Shown in pieces: positions 44,255-55,485 of a stretch of 64,000 nucleotides of DNA. The DNA comes from Bartonella taylorii. Lineage in GTDB: Bacteria; Pseudomonadota; Alphaproteobacteria; Rhizobiales; Rhizobiaceae. The stretch covers positions 1,319,001 through 1,383,000 of the forward strand of contig NZ_CP083693.1 of the NCBI RefSeq assembly GCF_023920105.1, in the 5' to 3' direction. The stretch's first letter is position 1. The number at the start of each line of letters is the position of its first letter. Position numbers and translations under genes: made by a program. The notes under the pieces were generated by a model. That model saw only the letters and a program-made list of their open reading frames with translations, was not told where the DNA came from and did not search any database.

Positions 44255-45589
44255 ATGATGACTGACAAAAACCAGATTGATAAAGCCACTTCGTTAGTTG
44301 AAGCGGCAAAGCGTTCTGGGGCAGATGCTGCCGATGCTGTTGTTGTTCGTGCACATTCTACCAGTGTATCGGTTCGTTTTGGAAAAGTCGAAGCAACAGA
44401 AGCTTCAGAGAGCAATGATTTTACATTAAGAGTTTTTGTTGGAAAAAAAGTAGCAAGTGTTTCTGCTAATTTAACAGCTTGTCCGTACGAACTAGCAGAA
44501 CGTGTTGTTGCTATGGCGAAAGCTTCTCCTGATAATTTATTCGAAGGTTTGGCAGATAAAAAGTATCTGGTTAAACATCCTAAAGATCTTGACCTTTTTG
44601 ATGATTTTGTTCCACATAGTCATTTTCTAACAGAAGATGCTTTGAAAATGGAAGCGGCAGCTCTTGATATTAAAGGAGTGAGCAATTCTGGTGGAGCCGC
44701 TACATCTTATGGCCATAGCGGATTTGTTCTGGTGACCAGTGATGGTTTTTGTGGAGCTTATCATTCCAGTGGTTTTTCACGTTCTTGCAGTGCACTTGCT
44801 GGTAAAGGGACAGAAATGGAACGTGATTATGATTATACAACTGCCTTACATTTTTCTGATTTGGAAGCAGCAGAAACTGTAGGAAGAAATGCAGGGGTTG
44901 GAGCAGTTCGACGTTTGGGAGCAGTTCGGGCTGCTACGGGGGTTGTAGATGTTATTTTTAATCCGCGTACAGCTCGTGGAATTGCTGGACATATCGCATC
45001 TATGGTGAATGGAGCATCTGTGGCTCGCAAAACAAGTCTTTTACAAAATCTCTTGGGAAAAGCAGTGATGAAACCAGATGTTAATGTGACAGACCAGCCT
45101 TTACGATTGCGTGGGAATGCTTCTCGTCCCTTCGATGGTGAGGGAGTAGAGGGGAAAACATTGAATATTATTGAAAATGGTATTTTAAAAAACTGGCTTC
45201 TTTCATCGTCTTCAGCGCGTGAATTAGGGTTTGAAACCAATGGTCATGGCGTACGTTCGGCATCATTGGTCCAGCCAGCGAGTACCAATTTTGCTATTGA
45301 ACCAGGTTTAGTATCACCTCACGATATGATAAAAGATTTGCAAAGTGGGTTTTATGTGACAGAATTATTCGGACATGGCATTGATTTTGTGACGGGACAG
45401 TACAGCCGCGGTGCTTCTGGTTTTTGGATTAAAAATGGTGAAATCTCTTACCCTGTAAGCGAAGTAACGCTAGGTTCTGATCTGCTCCATATGTTGGCGC
45501 ATTTAATACCTGCGAACGATATTGATCGGCGTTATAGTACAGCAGCTCCAACTTTATTAATTGAAGGGATGACACTTGCAGGAAAATAA
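44255..45589 (+). CDS. pmbA: TldD/PmbA family metalloprotease subunit
   Basis: PmbA (TldE) homologue; with TldD it forms a complex that degrades unfolded or modified peptides in the cytoplasm. Family features are SLVEAAKRSGADAADAVVVR at the start, then SNDFTLRVFVGKKVASVSAN, and a C-terminal half with YVTELFGHGIDFVTGQYSRG and GFWIKNGEISYPV. About 445 residues, a normal length. The two ATGs at 44255 and 44258 follow GAGGGAG; the second has the better spacing. Its end overlaps the next gene by 14 bases. Confidence 0.9.
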   Translation: MMTDKNQIDKATSLVEAAKRSGADAADAVVVRAHSTSVSVRFGKVEATEASESNDFTLRVFVGKKVASVSANLTACPYELAERVVAMAKASPDNLFEGLADKKYLVKHPKDLDLFDDFVPHSHFLTEDALKMEAAALDIKGVSNSGGAATSYGHSGFVLVTSDGFCGAYHSSGFSRSCSALAGKGTEMERDYDYTTALHFSDLEAAETVGRNAGVGAVRRLGAVRAATGVVDVIFNPRTARGIAGHIASMVNGASVARKTSLLQNLLGKAVMKPDVNVTDQPLRLRGNASRPFDGEGVEGKTLNIIENGILKNWLLSSSSARELGFETNGHGVRSASLVQPASTNFAIEPGLVSPHDMIKDLQSGFYVTELFGHGIDFVTGQYSRGASGFWIKNGEISYPVSEVTLGSDLLHMLAHLIPANDIDRRYSTAAPTLLIEGMTLAGK

Positions 45590-46379
45590 AACGCATCATT
45601 CTTCTGATTTAAATCTTTTGCTTGATGTTTGTCGAGAAGCAGGAGATTTAGCAATGAAATATTTTGGGTGTGCGTTGGACGTTTGGATTAAAGAAGGCAG
45701 TTCACCAGTCAGTGAAGCAGATTTTGCGGTTGATCATTTTTTAAAGGAAAAGCTTCTTAGAGAGCGCCCGAATTATGGATGGATTTCAGAAGAAACAAAA
45801 GATGATCGAGAACAAAGAGTTTATGAGCGTTACTTTGTGGTTGATCCTATTGATGGAACGCGTGGTTTTCTTTCTGGCAACACCTATTGGTGTGTTTCGG
45901 TTGCAATTATTGAAAATGGGCGTCCTATCGTAGGTGTCGTGCAATGTCCAGCTCAAGGAAACGTTTATGCAGCTGTTGCCGGTCGAGGAGCGACATTAAA
46001 CGGTATAGCGCTTCCTCTTTTAGCATCTCAGATCAATAGAAAATATAGAGTTTCACTTGATAAATCGCTAGTTCAAAAATTGCCGAAGGATTTTCGTAAT
46101 CAAATCAGTTTTTATCACTACATTCCCTCTCTTGCGTATCGTATTGTTCTTGTTGCTCAAGACGAAATTGATATTGTGTTGGTTCGCCCCGATTGCCATG
46201 CATGGGATATTGCCGCTGCTGATCTTATTTTACAAGAATGCGGAGGGCGTTTTCTATCGTTTGATGTACCTGTTATATCTTACGGAATTGAACCTTATCA
46301 ATATGGGCTTTTAATTGCTGGTAAAAATAATTGCTGTCAAGATATGATAGATGTTGTTCGTAAAGCAAAGTTAGTTTAA
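45576..46379 (+). CDS. Inositol monophosphatase / 3'(2'),5'-bisphosphate nucleotidase family
   Basis: Magnesium-dependent phosphatase of the IMPase/CysQ family. Metal and substrate motifs are the glutamates of WISEETKDD, VVDPIDGTRGF and CHAWDIAAADLIL. Length 267 residues. The start is a TTG at 45576 inside the last codons of pmbA, with AAGGGA about 7 bases before it; the next in-frame ATG would remove the first 26 residues, which look conserved, so coupled translation from TTG is preferred. In rhizobia this gene follows pmbA, usually annotated as CysQ-like; the substrate cannot be told. Confidence 0.85.
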   Translation: MQENKTHHSSDLNLLLDVCREAGDLAMKYFGCALDVWIKEGSSPVSEADFAVDHFLKEKLLRERPNYGWISEETKDDREQRVYERYFVVDPIDGTRGFLSGNTYWCVSVAIIENGRPIVGVVQCPAQGNVYAAVAGRGATLNGIALPLLASQINRKYRVSLDKSLVQKLPKDFRNQISFYHYIPSLAYRIVLVAQDEIDIVLVRPDCHAWDIAAADLILQECGGRFLSFDVPVISYGIEPYQYGLLIAGKNNCCQDMIDVVRKAKLV

Positions 46380-46425
46380 TCACATAAAAAACAGGCTAAA
46401 ATTTCTTAATGATATGGAGGCACAT

Positions 46426-46671
46426 ATGACTGAAGCAAACGAAAAAAAGCAATATTTGCATCTTGTATTCGGTGGGGAATTAAAAAATCTTGATAGCAAT
46501 CAATTTAAGAATATTAATGATTTAGATGTGGTTGGTATTTTTCCAGATTATCAATCAGCTCAAGAAGCATGGCAGGCGAAAGCACAAAAAAGTGTAGATA
46601 ATGCATTACAACGTTATTACATCGTAGACTTGCATCGCCTTCTTGAAACTGAAACGAGCGATACACAATAA
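46426..46671 (+). CDS. DUF4170 family small protein
   Basis: An 81-residue rhizobial conserved protein of unknown function: YLHLVFGGELKNLDSNQFKN, then DVVGIFPDYQSAQEAWQAKA and RYYIVDLHRLL. The ATG at 46426 has GGAGG 5 bases upstream; the in-frame ATG at 46414 precedes that site and is not used. In related bacteria it lies between the IMPase gene and the acyltransferase-waaA-lpxK block, as here, except that the acyltransferase is not seen. Confidence 0.85.
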   Translation: MTEANEKKQYLHLVFGGELKNLDSNQFKNINDLDVVGIFPDYQSAQEAWQAKAQKSVDNALQRYYIVDLHRLLETETSDTQ

Positions 46672-47488
46672 AATTTAAATATCTGATCATTATTCTCTTG
46701 AATGATGCCAACGAGGAAAGACTGAATTTTTTAGATTATACTTAAGATGAGTGAAAAAATTCAAAAAAAGGAGCAGTGTATTTTAAAACACTTTTGGCAA
46801 AAGAGCCAATATTCACTGATAAAGATATAGCTTGTATAATTTTTATATTAAGGGATCGTGTGCATTTTGCTTATTGGACAAATCCGCAATTGAATTGAAA
46901 AGCTTAGATAATATTGTGAAAATACAAAGCGTTTATAATTTATTTCTTAATCACTTTTTTGCATGCACGGCATATTATGGAATCCTTTCTTTATGCTTAA
47001 AGTAAAAAAGTTTTTGCTATATTTTTTGGTTTTGTTCATTCAGAAATAAATGCACCATTTGCAAAAATGAAGGCTTAAATTTGTTTATGGCTTGAGAAGA
47101 CAAAATAAAACGCCTTATATTTACAAGTATGGATACGAGAACTCTTAACGCCAAAAATGTTCTTAAACTTAATAAAAGATACTATAATTGTGGATATAAA
47201 ACACCTAAAATTAGAAAAGAGATTATTTTATTAGCCAAATTATTTACCTGTTCTATTTACTTTGTATACATGCATTCTCATGAGAAAAGATTCTTGAAAA
47301 AACATGACATAAAATTACGATTCTGCTTTTTGAATCATTCTCATGAATAAAGTGCGCTTTGTTGCCTAAAATACGAGGGGTATTTCGCTATTCGCTAAAA
47401 GAAAAATCGGATCTCATGAACAGGAGTGATAAATCGTTTAATAAAAAAGCTCGCAGACGTCTCAAAATAAGTGAATGAGGTGGTTTTA
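46672..47488. other. Non-coding region where a rhizobial acyltransferase gene would be expected
   Basis: About 800 bases without a convincing gene. In related rhizobia a DUF374 lysophospholipid acyltransferase-like gene normally sits between DUF4170 and waaA (from memory). A 20-codon frame (47416-47478, MNRSDKSFNKKARRRLKISE) ends at the waaA ribosome site. No clear relic of the acyltransferase could be read. Confidence 0.4.
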
Positions 47489-48805
47489 ATGATGGAACTA
47501 AAGGCACGTGCAGCTCTTTTAATTTATCGGATGGTTGGCTTTTGCTTACGCCCTGTTGTACCTTTTTATTTGTTTCTTCGTGCTGTACGTGGAAAAGAAG
47601 AGTGGAACCGCCAAAAAGAGCGTTTGGGTAAAAGCTATGAAATACGTCCTCAAAACCCATTAATTTGGTTGCATGCTGCTAGTGTTGGAGAAACACTTGC
47701 TCTTGTCCCGCTTATTAATTATATTTTATCATGGAAAATAAATATATTATTGACAACCTGCACTGTAACATCTTCTTCTCTTGTAAAAAAGCAGTTTGGT
47801 AATCGGTTAATCCACCAATATGCTCCGTTGGATTTAGATTTGGCAGTGCATCGTTTTATCAGTCATTGGAAGCCTGATTTAGCATTGATTTGTGAATCGG
47901 AGATTTGGCCTCTACGTATTAAAGAACTTGCCAAAATGCGCATTCCACAAATTTTGATTAATGCCCATATGTCTGAACGTTCTTTTAAAGCTTGGCAAAA
48001 ACGGCATGCTCTTGCCAGACATATTTTTAAGCATATTGACTTAGCTATTGGTCAAAACGAACGAGATGTAGCTTATTACCATGCACTTGGAGTAAAATCT
48101 GTTGCGCTTTCTGGTAATCTCAAGGCTGATGTTTTGCCAGTTGAAGACCGAGCATTACTTGAGCATTATCGGAGTGCTATTGGCAATCGCCCAGTTTGGG
48201 CAGCTATTTCAACCCATGAAGGGGAAGAGGAAATTGCTTTTGAGGTACATAGGATTCTTAAAAATTATTTGCCAGATTTATTGACAATCATTGTACCCCG
48301 TCATCCTGAACGTTTAGGAGACCTTATCAAAAAATGTGACAATAAGAGTTTGCGTTTTATCCGTAGAAGCAACAATGCTGTTCCAGATGCAAATACGGAT
48401 ATTTTGTGGGGCGATACGATTGGAGAAATGGGACTTTTTCTTCGCTTATCGAAAGTTTCTTTTATTGGAAAGTCATTATGCGGAGACGGTGGACACAATC
48501 CATTGGAATTGGCTTTGCTTGGTTCAGCTATTTTGACAGGACCTCATGTCTCAAATTTTCAAGAGATGTTTGAACAATTTTTAACGCGTGATGCAGCATA
48601 TATGATTCAAGATACAAAACAGCTTGCTATTCAGGTGTATAAGCTTTTAACAAATGAGGCATTGCGACAAGAAATGGTTGATAAAGCCTATGAAGTAGCA
48701 ACGGGGATGGCGGGTGCACTCGAGCGCACATTAAAGGTCCTTGATCCATTTTTGCAACCTCTTGTAATACAAACAGGTTTAAGTCAGCGTCAGAGGGGAA
48801 CATGA
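47489..48805 (+). CDS. waaA: 3-deoxy-D-manno-octulosonic acid transferase
   Basis: Inner-membrane GT-B glycosyltransferase attaching Kdo to the lipid A precursor. An N-terminal membrane anchor ([20 protein letters not shown]) is followed by [15 protein letters not shown], with the glutamate expected to be the catalytic base, [10 protein letters not shown], and the Kdo/CMP domain with [11 protein letters not shown] and [20 protein letters not shown]. About 438 residues. The ATG at 47489 has GAGG 8 bases upstream. It overlaps lpxK by 4 bases (ATGA), so the two lipid A genes are coupled. Confidence 0.93.
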   Translation: MMELKARAALLIYRMVGFCLRPVVPFYLFLRAVRGKEEWNRQKERLGKSYEIRPQNPLIWLHAASVGETLALVPLINYILSWKINILLTTCTVTSSSLVKKQFGNRLIHQYAPLDLDLAVHRFISHWKPDLALICESEIWPLRIKELAKMRIPQILINAHMSERSFKAWQKRHALARHIFKHIDLAIGQNERDVAYYHALGVKSVALSGNLKADVLPVEDRALLEHYRSAIGNRPVWAAISTHEGEEEIAFEVHRILKNYLPDLLTIIVPRHPERLGDLIKKCDNKSLRFIRRSNNAVPDANTDILWGDTIGEMGLFLRLSKVSFIGKSLCGDGGHNPLELALLGSAILTGPHVSNFQEMFEQFLTRDAAYMIQDTKQLAIQVYKLLTNEALRQEMVDKAYEVATGMAGALERTLKVLDPFLQPLVIQTGLSQRQRGT

Positions 48806-49821
48806 GGTTTAACGCACCTCATTTTTGGTGGAAAGATAAAAGCTTTTTGCGTTTTTTATTAGCACCAATTTCTTGGGGATATGGTTATTTTTCACACTGT
48901 CGTATGACAAGACAGTCTCCTATTATCAATCTTCCAGTTTTGTGTATTGGCAACTTTACATGTGGTGGTGCAGGTAAAACGCCTGTTGTCATTGCTTTTA
49001 CCCAAGTGGCTAAAGAGCTTGGTTTCGTACCTGGTATTGTCTCACGTGGTTATGGTGGGACAGTTAAGGGGGTGCATCTTGTCAATGAGAAGCATGACAA
49101 TGCATATGATGTTGGAGATGAAGCACTTTTACTTGCACGGCATACTTTTGTTGCTATATCACCCGATCGTTATGCGGCAGCGCAACGACTCAAGCAAGAA
49201 GGATGTGATTTTATTTTAATGGATGACGGGTTTCAAAGCCGCCGTCTCTATATGGATTATTCATTGCTTGTTGTAGATACGATGCGTGGTTTTGGGAATG
49301 GAGCTGTTTTCCCAGCAGGACCTTTGCGTGTACCATTAAAAACACAGTTTTCTTTGATGGACAGTGTTTTATTGATTGGTCATTGGGATGCGCGTGATAA
49401 AATTTCTTCTCTTGTCACTTCTACTGGAAAACCTGTACATTACGCTCATTTTAAATCATTAGCATCTGATAAAGTTGCAGGAAAATCATTTTTGGCATTT
49501 GCAGGTATTGGCAATCCAGATAAATTTTTCCAATCAATTAAAGAGCTATGCGGTCATGTTGTGCAAGCTTACTCTTATCCGGACCACTATTTTTTTACCG
49601 ATACAGATTTAAAAAATCTCGCACAAAAGGCTAAAATGCATAATTTATGGCTAGCTACAACGGCTAAGGATTATGCACGCATACAGTCAAGGAGTGCACA
49701 AAAAGATTTAAAAAATCTTGTTGTTTTTGATGTTATAGTTAATTTTTCTCAAGAAGATTTCTGCCGTATGCTACTTGAAAAAGTCATAGCACGTTTTAAA
49801 GAACGAAAACATTTCCTTTAA
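48802..49821 (+). CDS. lpxK: Tetraacyldisaccharide 4'-kinase
   Basis: Phosphorylates the 4' position of the lipid A disaccharide; membrane-associated. The Walker A motif is [14 protein letters not shown] (about residues 50-63), followed by [20 protein letters not shown] and the conserved [31 protein letters not shown] and TTAKDYARI near the end are also typical. Length 339 residues. Starts within the waaA stop codon. Together with waaA it forms the outer-core lipid A unit of this region. Confidence 0.93.
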   Translation: MRFNAPHFWWKDKSFLRFLLAPISWGYGYFSHCRMTRQSPIINLPVLCIGNFTCGGAGKTPVVIAFTQVAKELGFVPGIVSRGYGGTVKGVHLVNEKHDNAYDVGDEALLLARHTFVAISPDRYAAAQRLKQEGCDFILMDDGFQSRRLYMDYSLLVVDTMRGFGNGAVFPAGPLRVPLKTQFSLMDSVLLIGHWDARDKISSLVTSTGKPVHYAHFKSLASDKVAGKSFLAFAGIGNPDKFFQSIKELCGHVVQAYSYPDHYFFTDTDLKNLAQKAKMHNLWLATTAKDYARIQSRSAQKDLKNLVVFDVIVNFSQEDFCRMLLEKVIARFKERKHFL

Positions 49822-49867
49822 GAGGCAGTTTTGAAAACAACCCTTGGGCTTTATTGTTTCTAACCAA

Positions 49868-50104
49868 TTATTTTTTTTGTGCTTTTAACAATTGATTGAG
49901 ATATGGATTGCATTCAAGTTCGCGATGATAAGAAATCTCACAACTAGCATATGCTTCTTGGCGGTGATGGTTCCAATATTTTAAATCGTCTATCGGGATT
50001 TTTTGCCCGCTAACGGCACAGAGGGTATAAGTTCCATATTCTATAATTTTATATCCATTATTAGAATAATGAATTTTTGCTTCGCGTTCATTACTAGAAA
50101 ACAT
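49868..50104 (-). CDS. DUF2093 family small protein
   Basis: A 78-residue rhizobial protein of unknown function: AKIHYSNNGYKIIEYGTYTL, then CAVSGQKIPIDDLKYWNHHR and QEAYASCEIS. The CxxxxxxIP-DL-YW pattern is typical of the family. It lies between lpxK and mutL in related genomes, as here. Confidence 0.85.
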   Translation of the reverse strand: MFSSNEREAKIHYSNNGYKIIEYGTYTLCAVSGQKIPIDDLKYWNHHRQEAYASCEISYHRELECNPYLNQLLKAQKK

Positions 50105-50223
50105 TCTTCATAATCCTTTCTTGTTTGTATGAGAGATAATCCAAGTAAAGTGTCATAAAATGCCTTATAAAGTCGAGAGTGATTAAAAAAATATTTCTTT
50201 CTTGCCAAAACAATGCGTGGTAA

Positions 50224-52065
50224 CTATTTTCTACTAAAAAGTCTCTCTATATCAGCCAATTTTAGTTCAATATAAGTAGGACGACCGTGATTACACGTAC
50301 CTGTATTTGGTGTTGCTTCTATTTGTCGTAACAGTGCATTCATTTCTTCGGGACGTAAAAGGCGCCCTGACCGTATTGAGCCATGACAAGCCATTGTTGC
50401 TGCAACATAATCAAGCATTGCTTTTAAATTATCTGTCGTATCATATTCCGCGGCCTCGTCTGCGAGATCCTTAATGAGGGCTTGTACGTTGATTTCTCCT
50501 AACATAGAGGGTGTTTCACGCACAACGATTGCACCAGGTCCAAATGGTTCTATGCCTAAACCAAATTTCTGCAAAGCATCTTTATGCGTTAAAAGGCATG
50601 TTGCGTCTTCTTCAGAGAGTTCTACAATTTCAGGAATAAGTAGCAATTGTGAAGGAAGCGGTTTGGAATAAAGTGCATTCTTGAGCTCTTCATAAACCAA
50701 TCGTTCGTGAGCAGCATGCTGATCGACAATAACCAAACTATCTTGGGTTTGAGCAATAATATAGTTTTTATGGATTTGTGCTCTGGCAGCTCCTAGTGGA
50801 TAAGATAATTCTTCTTGTGAAGCTATAGTGTTTGGAATGTAGGCATCACCACTTGGCGTATCTAAGCCCTCCATAAGAGGAGTCGCATCTTCCTTTAAAC
50901 CAAAAGAGCTATTAGTATCCAATGGTTGATGAATCATTGATGCGGATGAAAAATGATAGGGCTGTGAGCTGTAAGAAGAAGCCGGCTGAGTGCTCTTTGA
51001 ATTTGCCAATGGCTGTTGTATTTGAAATGCAGCCAACATTGCTTCAGAACGCGTTGAAGTAGGACGAACACCCGTTTGATGTAACGCTTCACGAATTGCT
51101 CCGACAATTAAACCGCGAATGAGCCCTGAATCACGGAATCGTACATCCGCTTTTGTTGGATGCACGTTAACATCTACATCGGCGGGTGGTAGATCAATAA
51201 AAAGAATGGAGACAGGATAACGATCCCGCGTCATGACATCAGCATAAGCTCCTCGAATCGCTCCCCAGAGGAATTTATCGCGCACTGGACGCCCATTAAC
51301 ATAAGCAAATTGATGAAGGCTATTACTACGGTTGAAGGATGGCAAACAAGCAAACCCTGTCAACCGGACTGATTCGCGTTCAGCATTAAGTGCGATACTG
51401 TTGGGAGCAAATTCTTTACCCATAATTTGTGTAATACGTTGTAATTGTCCTTGGGTATTATTTTGCGTAGCAGGTAATTCCATAGAAGTTCTGTCTGATC
51501 CTGAAAGAGAAAAGCGGATATGCGGAAATGCAATAGCAATTCGTTTAATCATATCGGTAATGGCATTCGTTTCAGCCCGATCAGTTTTCATAAATTTTAG
51601 CCGTGCTGGAGTAACAAAGAAGAGGTCACGAACTTCAACGATCGTTCCAAGATTTGCAGCCGCCGGTTTCGGTCCAACAATTTTTCCTGCTGTGACAATA
51701 ATTTCAGTAGCATTATCAGCATCTTGCGTTCGTGAAGTTAATTTAAGTTTAGCAACAGAACCAATAGAGGGTAAGGCTTCTCCTCTAAATCCTAAGAAGC
51801 AGATATTATGCACATCATCAGTAATTTTTGAGGTACAATGGCGAGAAACTGCTAAAATTAACTGATCTGCCGGAATACCACAGCCATTATCACTCACCTT
51901 TATAAAATTTTTTCCACCGTTTGCTGTAACAATTTCAATTCGAGTTGCTCCAGCGTCAATGGCATTTTCAACAAGCTCTTTGACAACATTTGCTGGCCGT
52001 TCAATAACTTCGCCGGCGGCAATTTGATTAATAATATTTTCGCTAAGATGGCGTATGGTCATCAT
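50224..52065 (-). CDS. mutL: DNA mismatch repair protein MutL
   Basis: ATPase that couples mismatch recognition by MutS to strand removal. GHKL ATP-binding motifs are visible: [35 protein letters not shown] and [12 protein letters not shown], then [20 protein letters not shown] and [13 protein letters not shown]. The C-terminal dimer domain includes [17 protein letters not shown] and [30 protein letters not shown] sequence is present, as in MutL proteins with and without endonuclease activity. 613 residues from the ATG at 52065 (or 52062); a TTG further upstream is not needed. Confidence 0.95.
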   Translation of the reverse strand: MMTIRHLSENIINQIAAGEVIERPANVVKELVENAIDAGATRIEIVTANGGKNFIKVSDNGCGIPADQLILAVSRHCTSKITDDVHNICFLGFRGEALPSIGSVAKLKLTSRTQDADNATEIIVTAGKIVGPKPAAANLGTIVEVRDLFFVTPARLKFMKTDRAETNAITDMIKRIAIAFPHIRFSLSGSDRTSMELPATQNNTQGQLQRITQIMGKEFAPNSIALNAERESVRLTGFACLPSFNRSNSLHQFAYVNGRPVRDKFLWGAIRGAYADVMTRDRYPVSILFIDLPPADVDVNVHPTKADVRFRDSGLIRGLIVGAIREALHQTGVRPTSTRSEAMLAAFQIQQPLANSKSTQPASSYSSQPYHFSSASMIHQPLDTNSSFGLKEDATPLMEGLDTPSGDAYIPNTIASQEELSYPLGAARAQIHKNYIIAQTQDSLVIVDQHAAHERLVYEELKNALYSKPLPSQLLLIPEIVELSEEDATCLLTHKDALQKFGLGIEPFGPGAIVVRETPSMLGEINVQALIKDLADEAAEYDTTDNLKAMLDYVAATMACHGSIRSGRLLRPEEMNALLRQIEATPNTGTCNHGRPTYIELKLADIERLFSRK

Positions 52066-52373
52066 AAATTGTAACAAGATTCCTGCGAATTCTATAGGAG
52101 TTTTAAATTATGATAACATTATTTGTATAACATTCAAGAATGGGAGAGTGTGTAAGATATTATTCTTAAAATAACTCTTATTTACTTTCAAAGAATGTTG
52201 ACCAGGTGCTGTTTCATTGTTTGTGGCATTCTATGATTAACTATAGTAGAAAATTGATTGGCAAAATCAGAGAGGAATAGTTTTTATCACCTTAAAACAG
52301 CTTGTTAAAATAGCTTGCGCTAATCAATCATCTGAGCCAAAAAGAAATATAGTAAAAATGGAAAGCAAAACAT

Positions 52374-53462
52374 ATGGTGCGTGTAAACGGTATCCTTGCA
52401 GATAATGATATACAAGCTTTGATTGATAATGACATTCTCAAAGCTCTTTGGCCATTTGATGCAACCCAAATACAACCCGCAAGTCTTGATCTTCGTTTAG
52501 GGGAAAAAGCTTATCGTATACGGGCTTCCTTTATGCCGGGGCTTGATGTAAAAGTTTTAGATAAGCTCGAACGGTTAAAGTTGCACGAATTTGATTTGCG
52601 ACACGGAGCCGTCTTGGAAACAGGTTGTGTTTATATTGTTCCTCTTTTAGAAAATTTAGCTTTACCAGAAATCTTATCAGCAGTTGCCAATCCTAAAAGT
52701 TCTACGGGACGATTAGATATTTTTACGCGTGTAATTACAGATAATGCTCAGGAATTTGATAAAATTTGTGCGGGTTATCATGGTCCACTTTATCTTGAAA
52801 TTAGTCCACGAACATTTCCAATTTTGGTACGTACTGGTTCACGTTTATCTCAGCTCCGGTTTCGTAAGGGATACAGTTATTTAAATGAAATTGAGCTGCA
52901 TGCTTTGCATAGAGATGAAACACTGTTATCGGATGATATGCCTAATATTAGCGAGGATGGTATTGGGCTTTCCATTAATTTGAAGGGAGACGAAAACGGG
53001 CTGGTGGGCTATCGTGCTAAACATCATACAAGTGTTATTGATATTGATAAACGCGCTGTTGCTCAAGTTCTAGATTTTTGGGAACCTCTTTTTGACCGTG
53101 GTCAAAGGGAACTGATTCTTGATCCTAATGAGTTTTATATTTTAGTCTCGCGAGAAGCTGTCCATGTTCCTCCGCTTTATGCCGCTGAAATGACCCCCTT
53201 TGATCCCTTGGTTGGTGAGTTTAGAGTGCATTATGCAGGTTTTTTTGACCCAGGATTTGGGCACATGGAAGCAGGTGGGAAAGGGGCAAAAGCGGTTTTG
53301 GAAGTGCGTAGCCATGAAGTACCATTTATTTTGGAGCATGGCCAAATTATTGGCCGTTTAATCTATGAACACATGCTTAACCGACCGTTAGCACTTTATG
53401 GACATGATTCTGGATCACATTACCAAGCACAGAGATTAAAGTTATCTAAGCATTTTAAATGA
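52374..53462 (+). CDS. dcd: dCTP deaminase, double-domain (rhizobial) type
   Basis: Converts dCTP to dUTP for thymidylate synthesis. It is the long form (362 residues) with two dUTPase/DCD-like folds in one chain. The first half carries QIQPASLDLRLGEKAYRIRA, VANPKSSTGRLDIFTRVITD and RTGSRLSQLRFRKG; the second carries EMTPFDPLVGEFRVHYAGFF, DPGFGHMEAGG and EVRSHEVPFILEHGQIIGRL. Such fused forms are usual in Hyphomicrobiales. The ATG at 52374 has only a weak ribosome site (GAAAG). Confidence 0.85.
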   Translation: MVRVNGILADNDIQALIDNDILKALWPFDATQIQPASLDLRLGEKAYRIRASFMPGLDVKVLDKLERLKLHEFDLRHGAVLETGCVYIVPLLENLALPEILSAVANPKSSTGRLDIFTRVITDNAQEFDKICAGYHGPLYLEISPRTFPILVRTGSRLSQLRFRKGYSYLNEIELHALHRDETLLSDDMPNISEDGIGLSINLKGDENGLVGYRAKHHTSVIDIDKRAVAQVLDFWEPLFDRGQRELILDPNEFYILVSREAVHVPPLYAAEMTPFDPLVGEFRVHYAGFFDPGFGHMEAGGKGAKAVLEVRSHEVPFILEHGQIIGRLIYEHMLNRPLALYGHDSGSHYQAQRLKLSKHFK

Positions 53463-54167
53463 TTTTGAAAATGTGGATTTCGATAAGATATACTTAGGAA
53501 GTGTATTTGCCGAAAAGGCATGTTGATTTTATTAAGTCACGCCCTTTGTATATGTTTAATTTATGTAATATGAGCAGAAAATTGCTCAACCAAAGAAGAT
53601 ATTCTTTGTTAGTACCTAATAATATTCAAAGTTTTTTAAAATGCCCTATATCAATTATGAGCGCGTATTTTGATAAACTTCGATGAAGAGGAAACTTAGC
53701 TAAGTTTTGGATACATTCAATGACTTGATTTTTAGTTCTATTAACGACTTTTTTTATCTTTATGGGCTGGTGGTTTGTATTCGATGAGAGGCTACATACT
53801 CTTATGGGTTATAATGTGTAGCATCTTTGTAGGGGGGATTTCTTTAAAATTGCAATAAGTAACTGAAGCGATATCCCTTAGAGAATTCTTGGTTACATGA
53901 GGTGTAGCATCTCAATTCTTGAGATAGATAATTAACAACGTATGTGTGTATATATTGCTGATTGAAAATAGATACTATGAGATTCTAAATCTCAAAAAGA
54001 GAAATAAAGGCATTGTTTTCATCTATTTGTTTTTTTGAGTTGCAATCTTTGTTACCTACATCTATCGAAAGGTGTGTTCTGTTGAGATTCCTCATGGAAC
54101 ACATGCGGGTTGGGGCTTATTGATTTAGAGTGTTTTCGCTTTTCATTCATAAACGATGGTACTATTC
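53463..54167. other. Intergenic region between dcd and lldD
   Basis: About 700 bases, AT-rich, with no convincing gene or clear terminator. Small open frames have unlikely composition and no ribosome sites. It should hold the lldD promoter near its right end; none was located. Confidence 0.4.
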
Positions 54168-55319
54168 ATGATTATTTCCTCAACACTTGATTATCGCAAA
54201 GCAGCAAAACGTCGTCTTCCCCCTTTTCTTTTTCACTATATCGATGGGGGAGCTTATGCTGAAGAAACGCTGCGACGTAATTGTACAGATCTTCAAGCAC
54301 TTGCACTGCGTCAAAGAATTTTGAGAGAGGTTGGTGAAGTTGATCTTTCAACAAAACTTTTTGATCAAACACTGAATTTACCGATTATACTTGCACCCGT
54401 TGGGTTAACGGGCATGTATGCACGCCGTGGTGAGGTACAAGCTGCACGTGCAGCCATTGCAAAAGGTATTCCCTTTACCTTATCCTCAGTTTCAGTTTGC
54501 CCCATTGCAGAAGTCCAGAAGGCAGTAGGAAGTGCATTTTGGTTTCAACTTTATGTGCTCAAAGATCGTGGATTTATGCGTGATGCATTAGAGCGAGCTT
54601 GGACATCTGGTGTGCGCACATTAGTTTTTACAGTTGATATGCCGGTTCCTGGTGCGCGTTATCGTGATGCGCATTCAGGAATGTCAGGACCTTATGCGGG
54701 ATTACGCCGGATTTTACAAGCTTTTACCCATCCATATTGGGCTTGGAATGTTGGTATTATGGGGCGGCCGCATGATCTTGGCAATGTTTCCACTTATCTC
54801 AAAAAGAAAATTGCATTGGACGATTATGTTGGTTGGCTTGGTGCAAATTTTGATCCATCAATTGGTTGGTCTGACCTGCAATGGATTCGGGATTTTTGGA
54901 AAGGAAAAATGATTTTGAAAGGTATACTTGATCCAGAAGATGCACGTGAAGCAGTGCGGTTTGGTGCGGATGGTCTCGTTGTTTCTAATCATGGTGGGCG
55001 TCAACTTGATGGTGTATTATCAACTGCACGAGCATTGCCAGCAATTGCCGCGGTGGTAAAGGGTGATTTGGCTATTTTAGTGGATTCTGGTGTTCGTTCT
55101 GGCCTTGATGTTGTACGCATGATAGCTCAAGGTGCGGATGCCGTTATGATTGGTCGTGCTTTTGTTTACGCGCTTGCAACAGCGGGCGAGAAAGGTGTTG
55201 CTCATCTCCTTGATCTTTTTGCAAATGAAATGCGAGTAGCTATGACGTTGACCGGTGCACAAACAGTTAAAGAGATTACGCGTGAGAGTTTAGTGAATAC
55301 AGATGCTTTGCAATCATGA
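54168..55319 (+). CDS. lldD: L-lactate dehydrogenase (FMN-dependent, quinone-linked)
   Basis: Membrane-associated flavoprotein oxidising L-lactate to pyruvate and feeding electrons to the respiratory chain. It starts [20 protein letters not shown], as in other LldD proteins; the ATG four codons earlier (54156) is not needed. FMN-binding and active-site motifs are [33 protein letters not shown] (FMN lysine) and [11 protein letters not shown] (catalytic His-Gly-Gly-Arg). [20 protein letters not shown] and MIGRAF follow. 383 residues, normal. Confidence 0.93.
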   Translation: MIISSTLDYRKAAKRRLPPFLFHYIDGGAYAEETLRRNCTDLQALALRQRILREVGEVDLSTKLFDQTLNLPIILAPVGLTGMYARRGEVQAARAAIAKGIPFTLSSVSVCPIAEVQKAVGSAFWFQLYVLKDRGFMRDALERAWTSGVRTLVFTVDMPVPGARYRDAHSGMSGPYAGLRRILQAFTHPYWAWNVGIMGRPHDLGNVSTYLKKKIALDDYVGWLGANFDPSIGWSDLQWIRDFWKGKMILKGILDPEDAREAVRFGADGLVVSNHGGRQLDGVLSTARALPAIAAVVKGDLAILVDSGVRSGLDVVRMIAQGADAVMIGRAFVYALATAGEKGVAHLLDLFANEMRVAMTLTGAQTVKEITRESLVNTDALQS

Positions 55320-55485
55320 GGAAAGTGCGCTTTACTATCTTTGGAAAAAGAGAGTTTTTTCATTAAAAATAGGCAAAGCGCAGTTTCGTATGCCTATCTG
55401 TCTTGTTTTCTTTTCACATCCTCAGTGATTGATATTATTTTTTAACTGGTGAGTATATTTAGATGCAATTTAACATTTTTATATA

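Noticed and set aside
47129..47350. Open frame of 73 codons before waaA
   Set aside because: Unlikely composition, no ribosome site, no recognisable motif.
53501..53686. Small open frame between dcd and lldD
   Set aside because: No ribosome site and unlikely composition.
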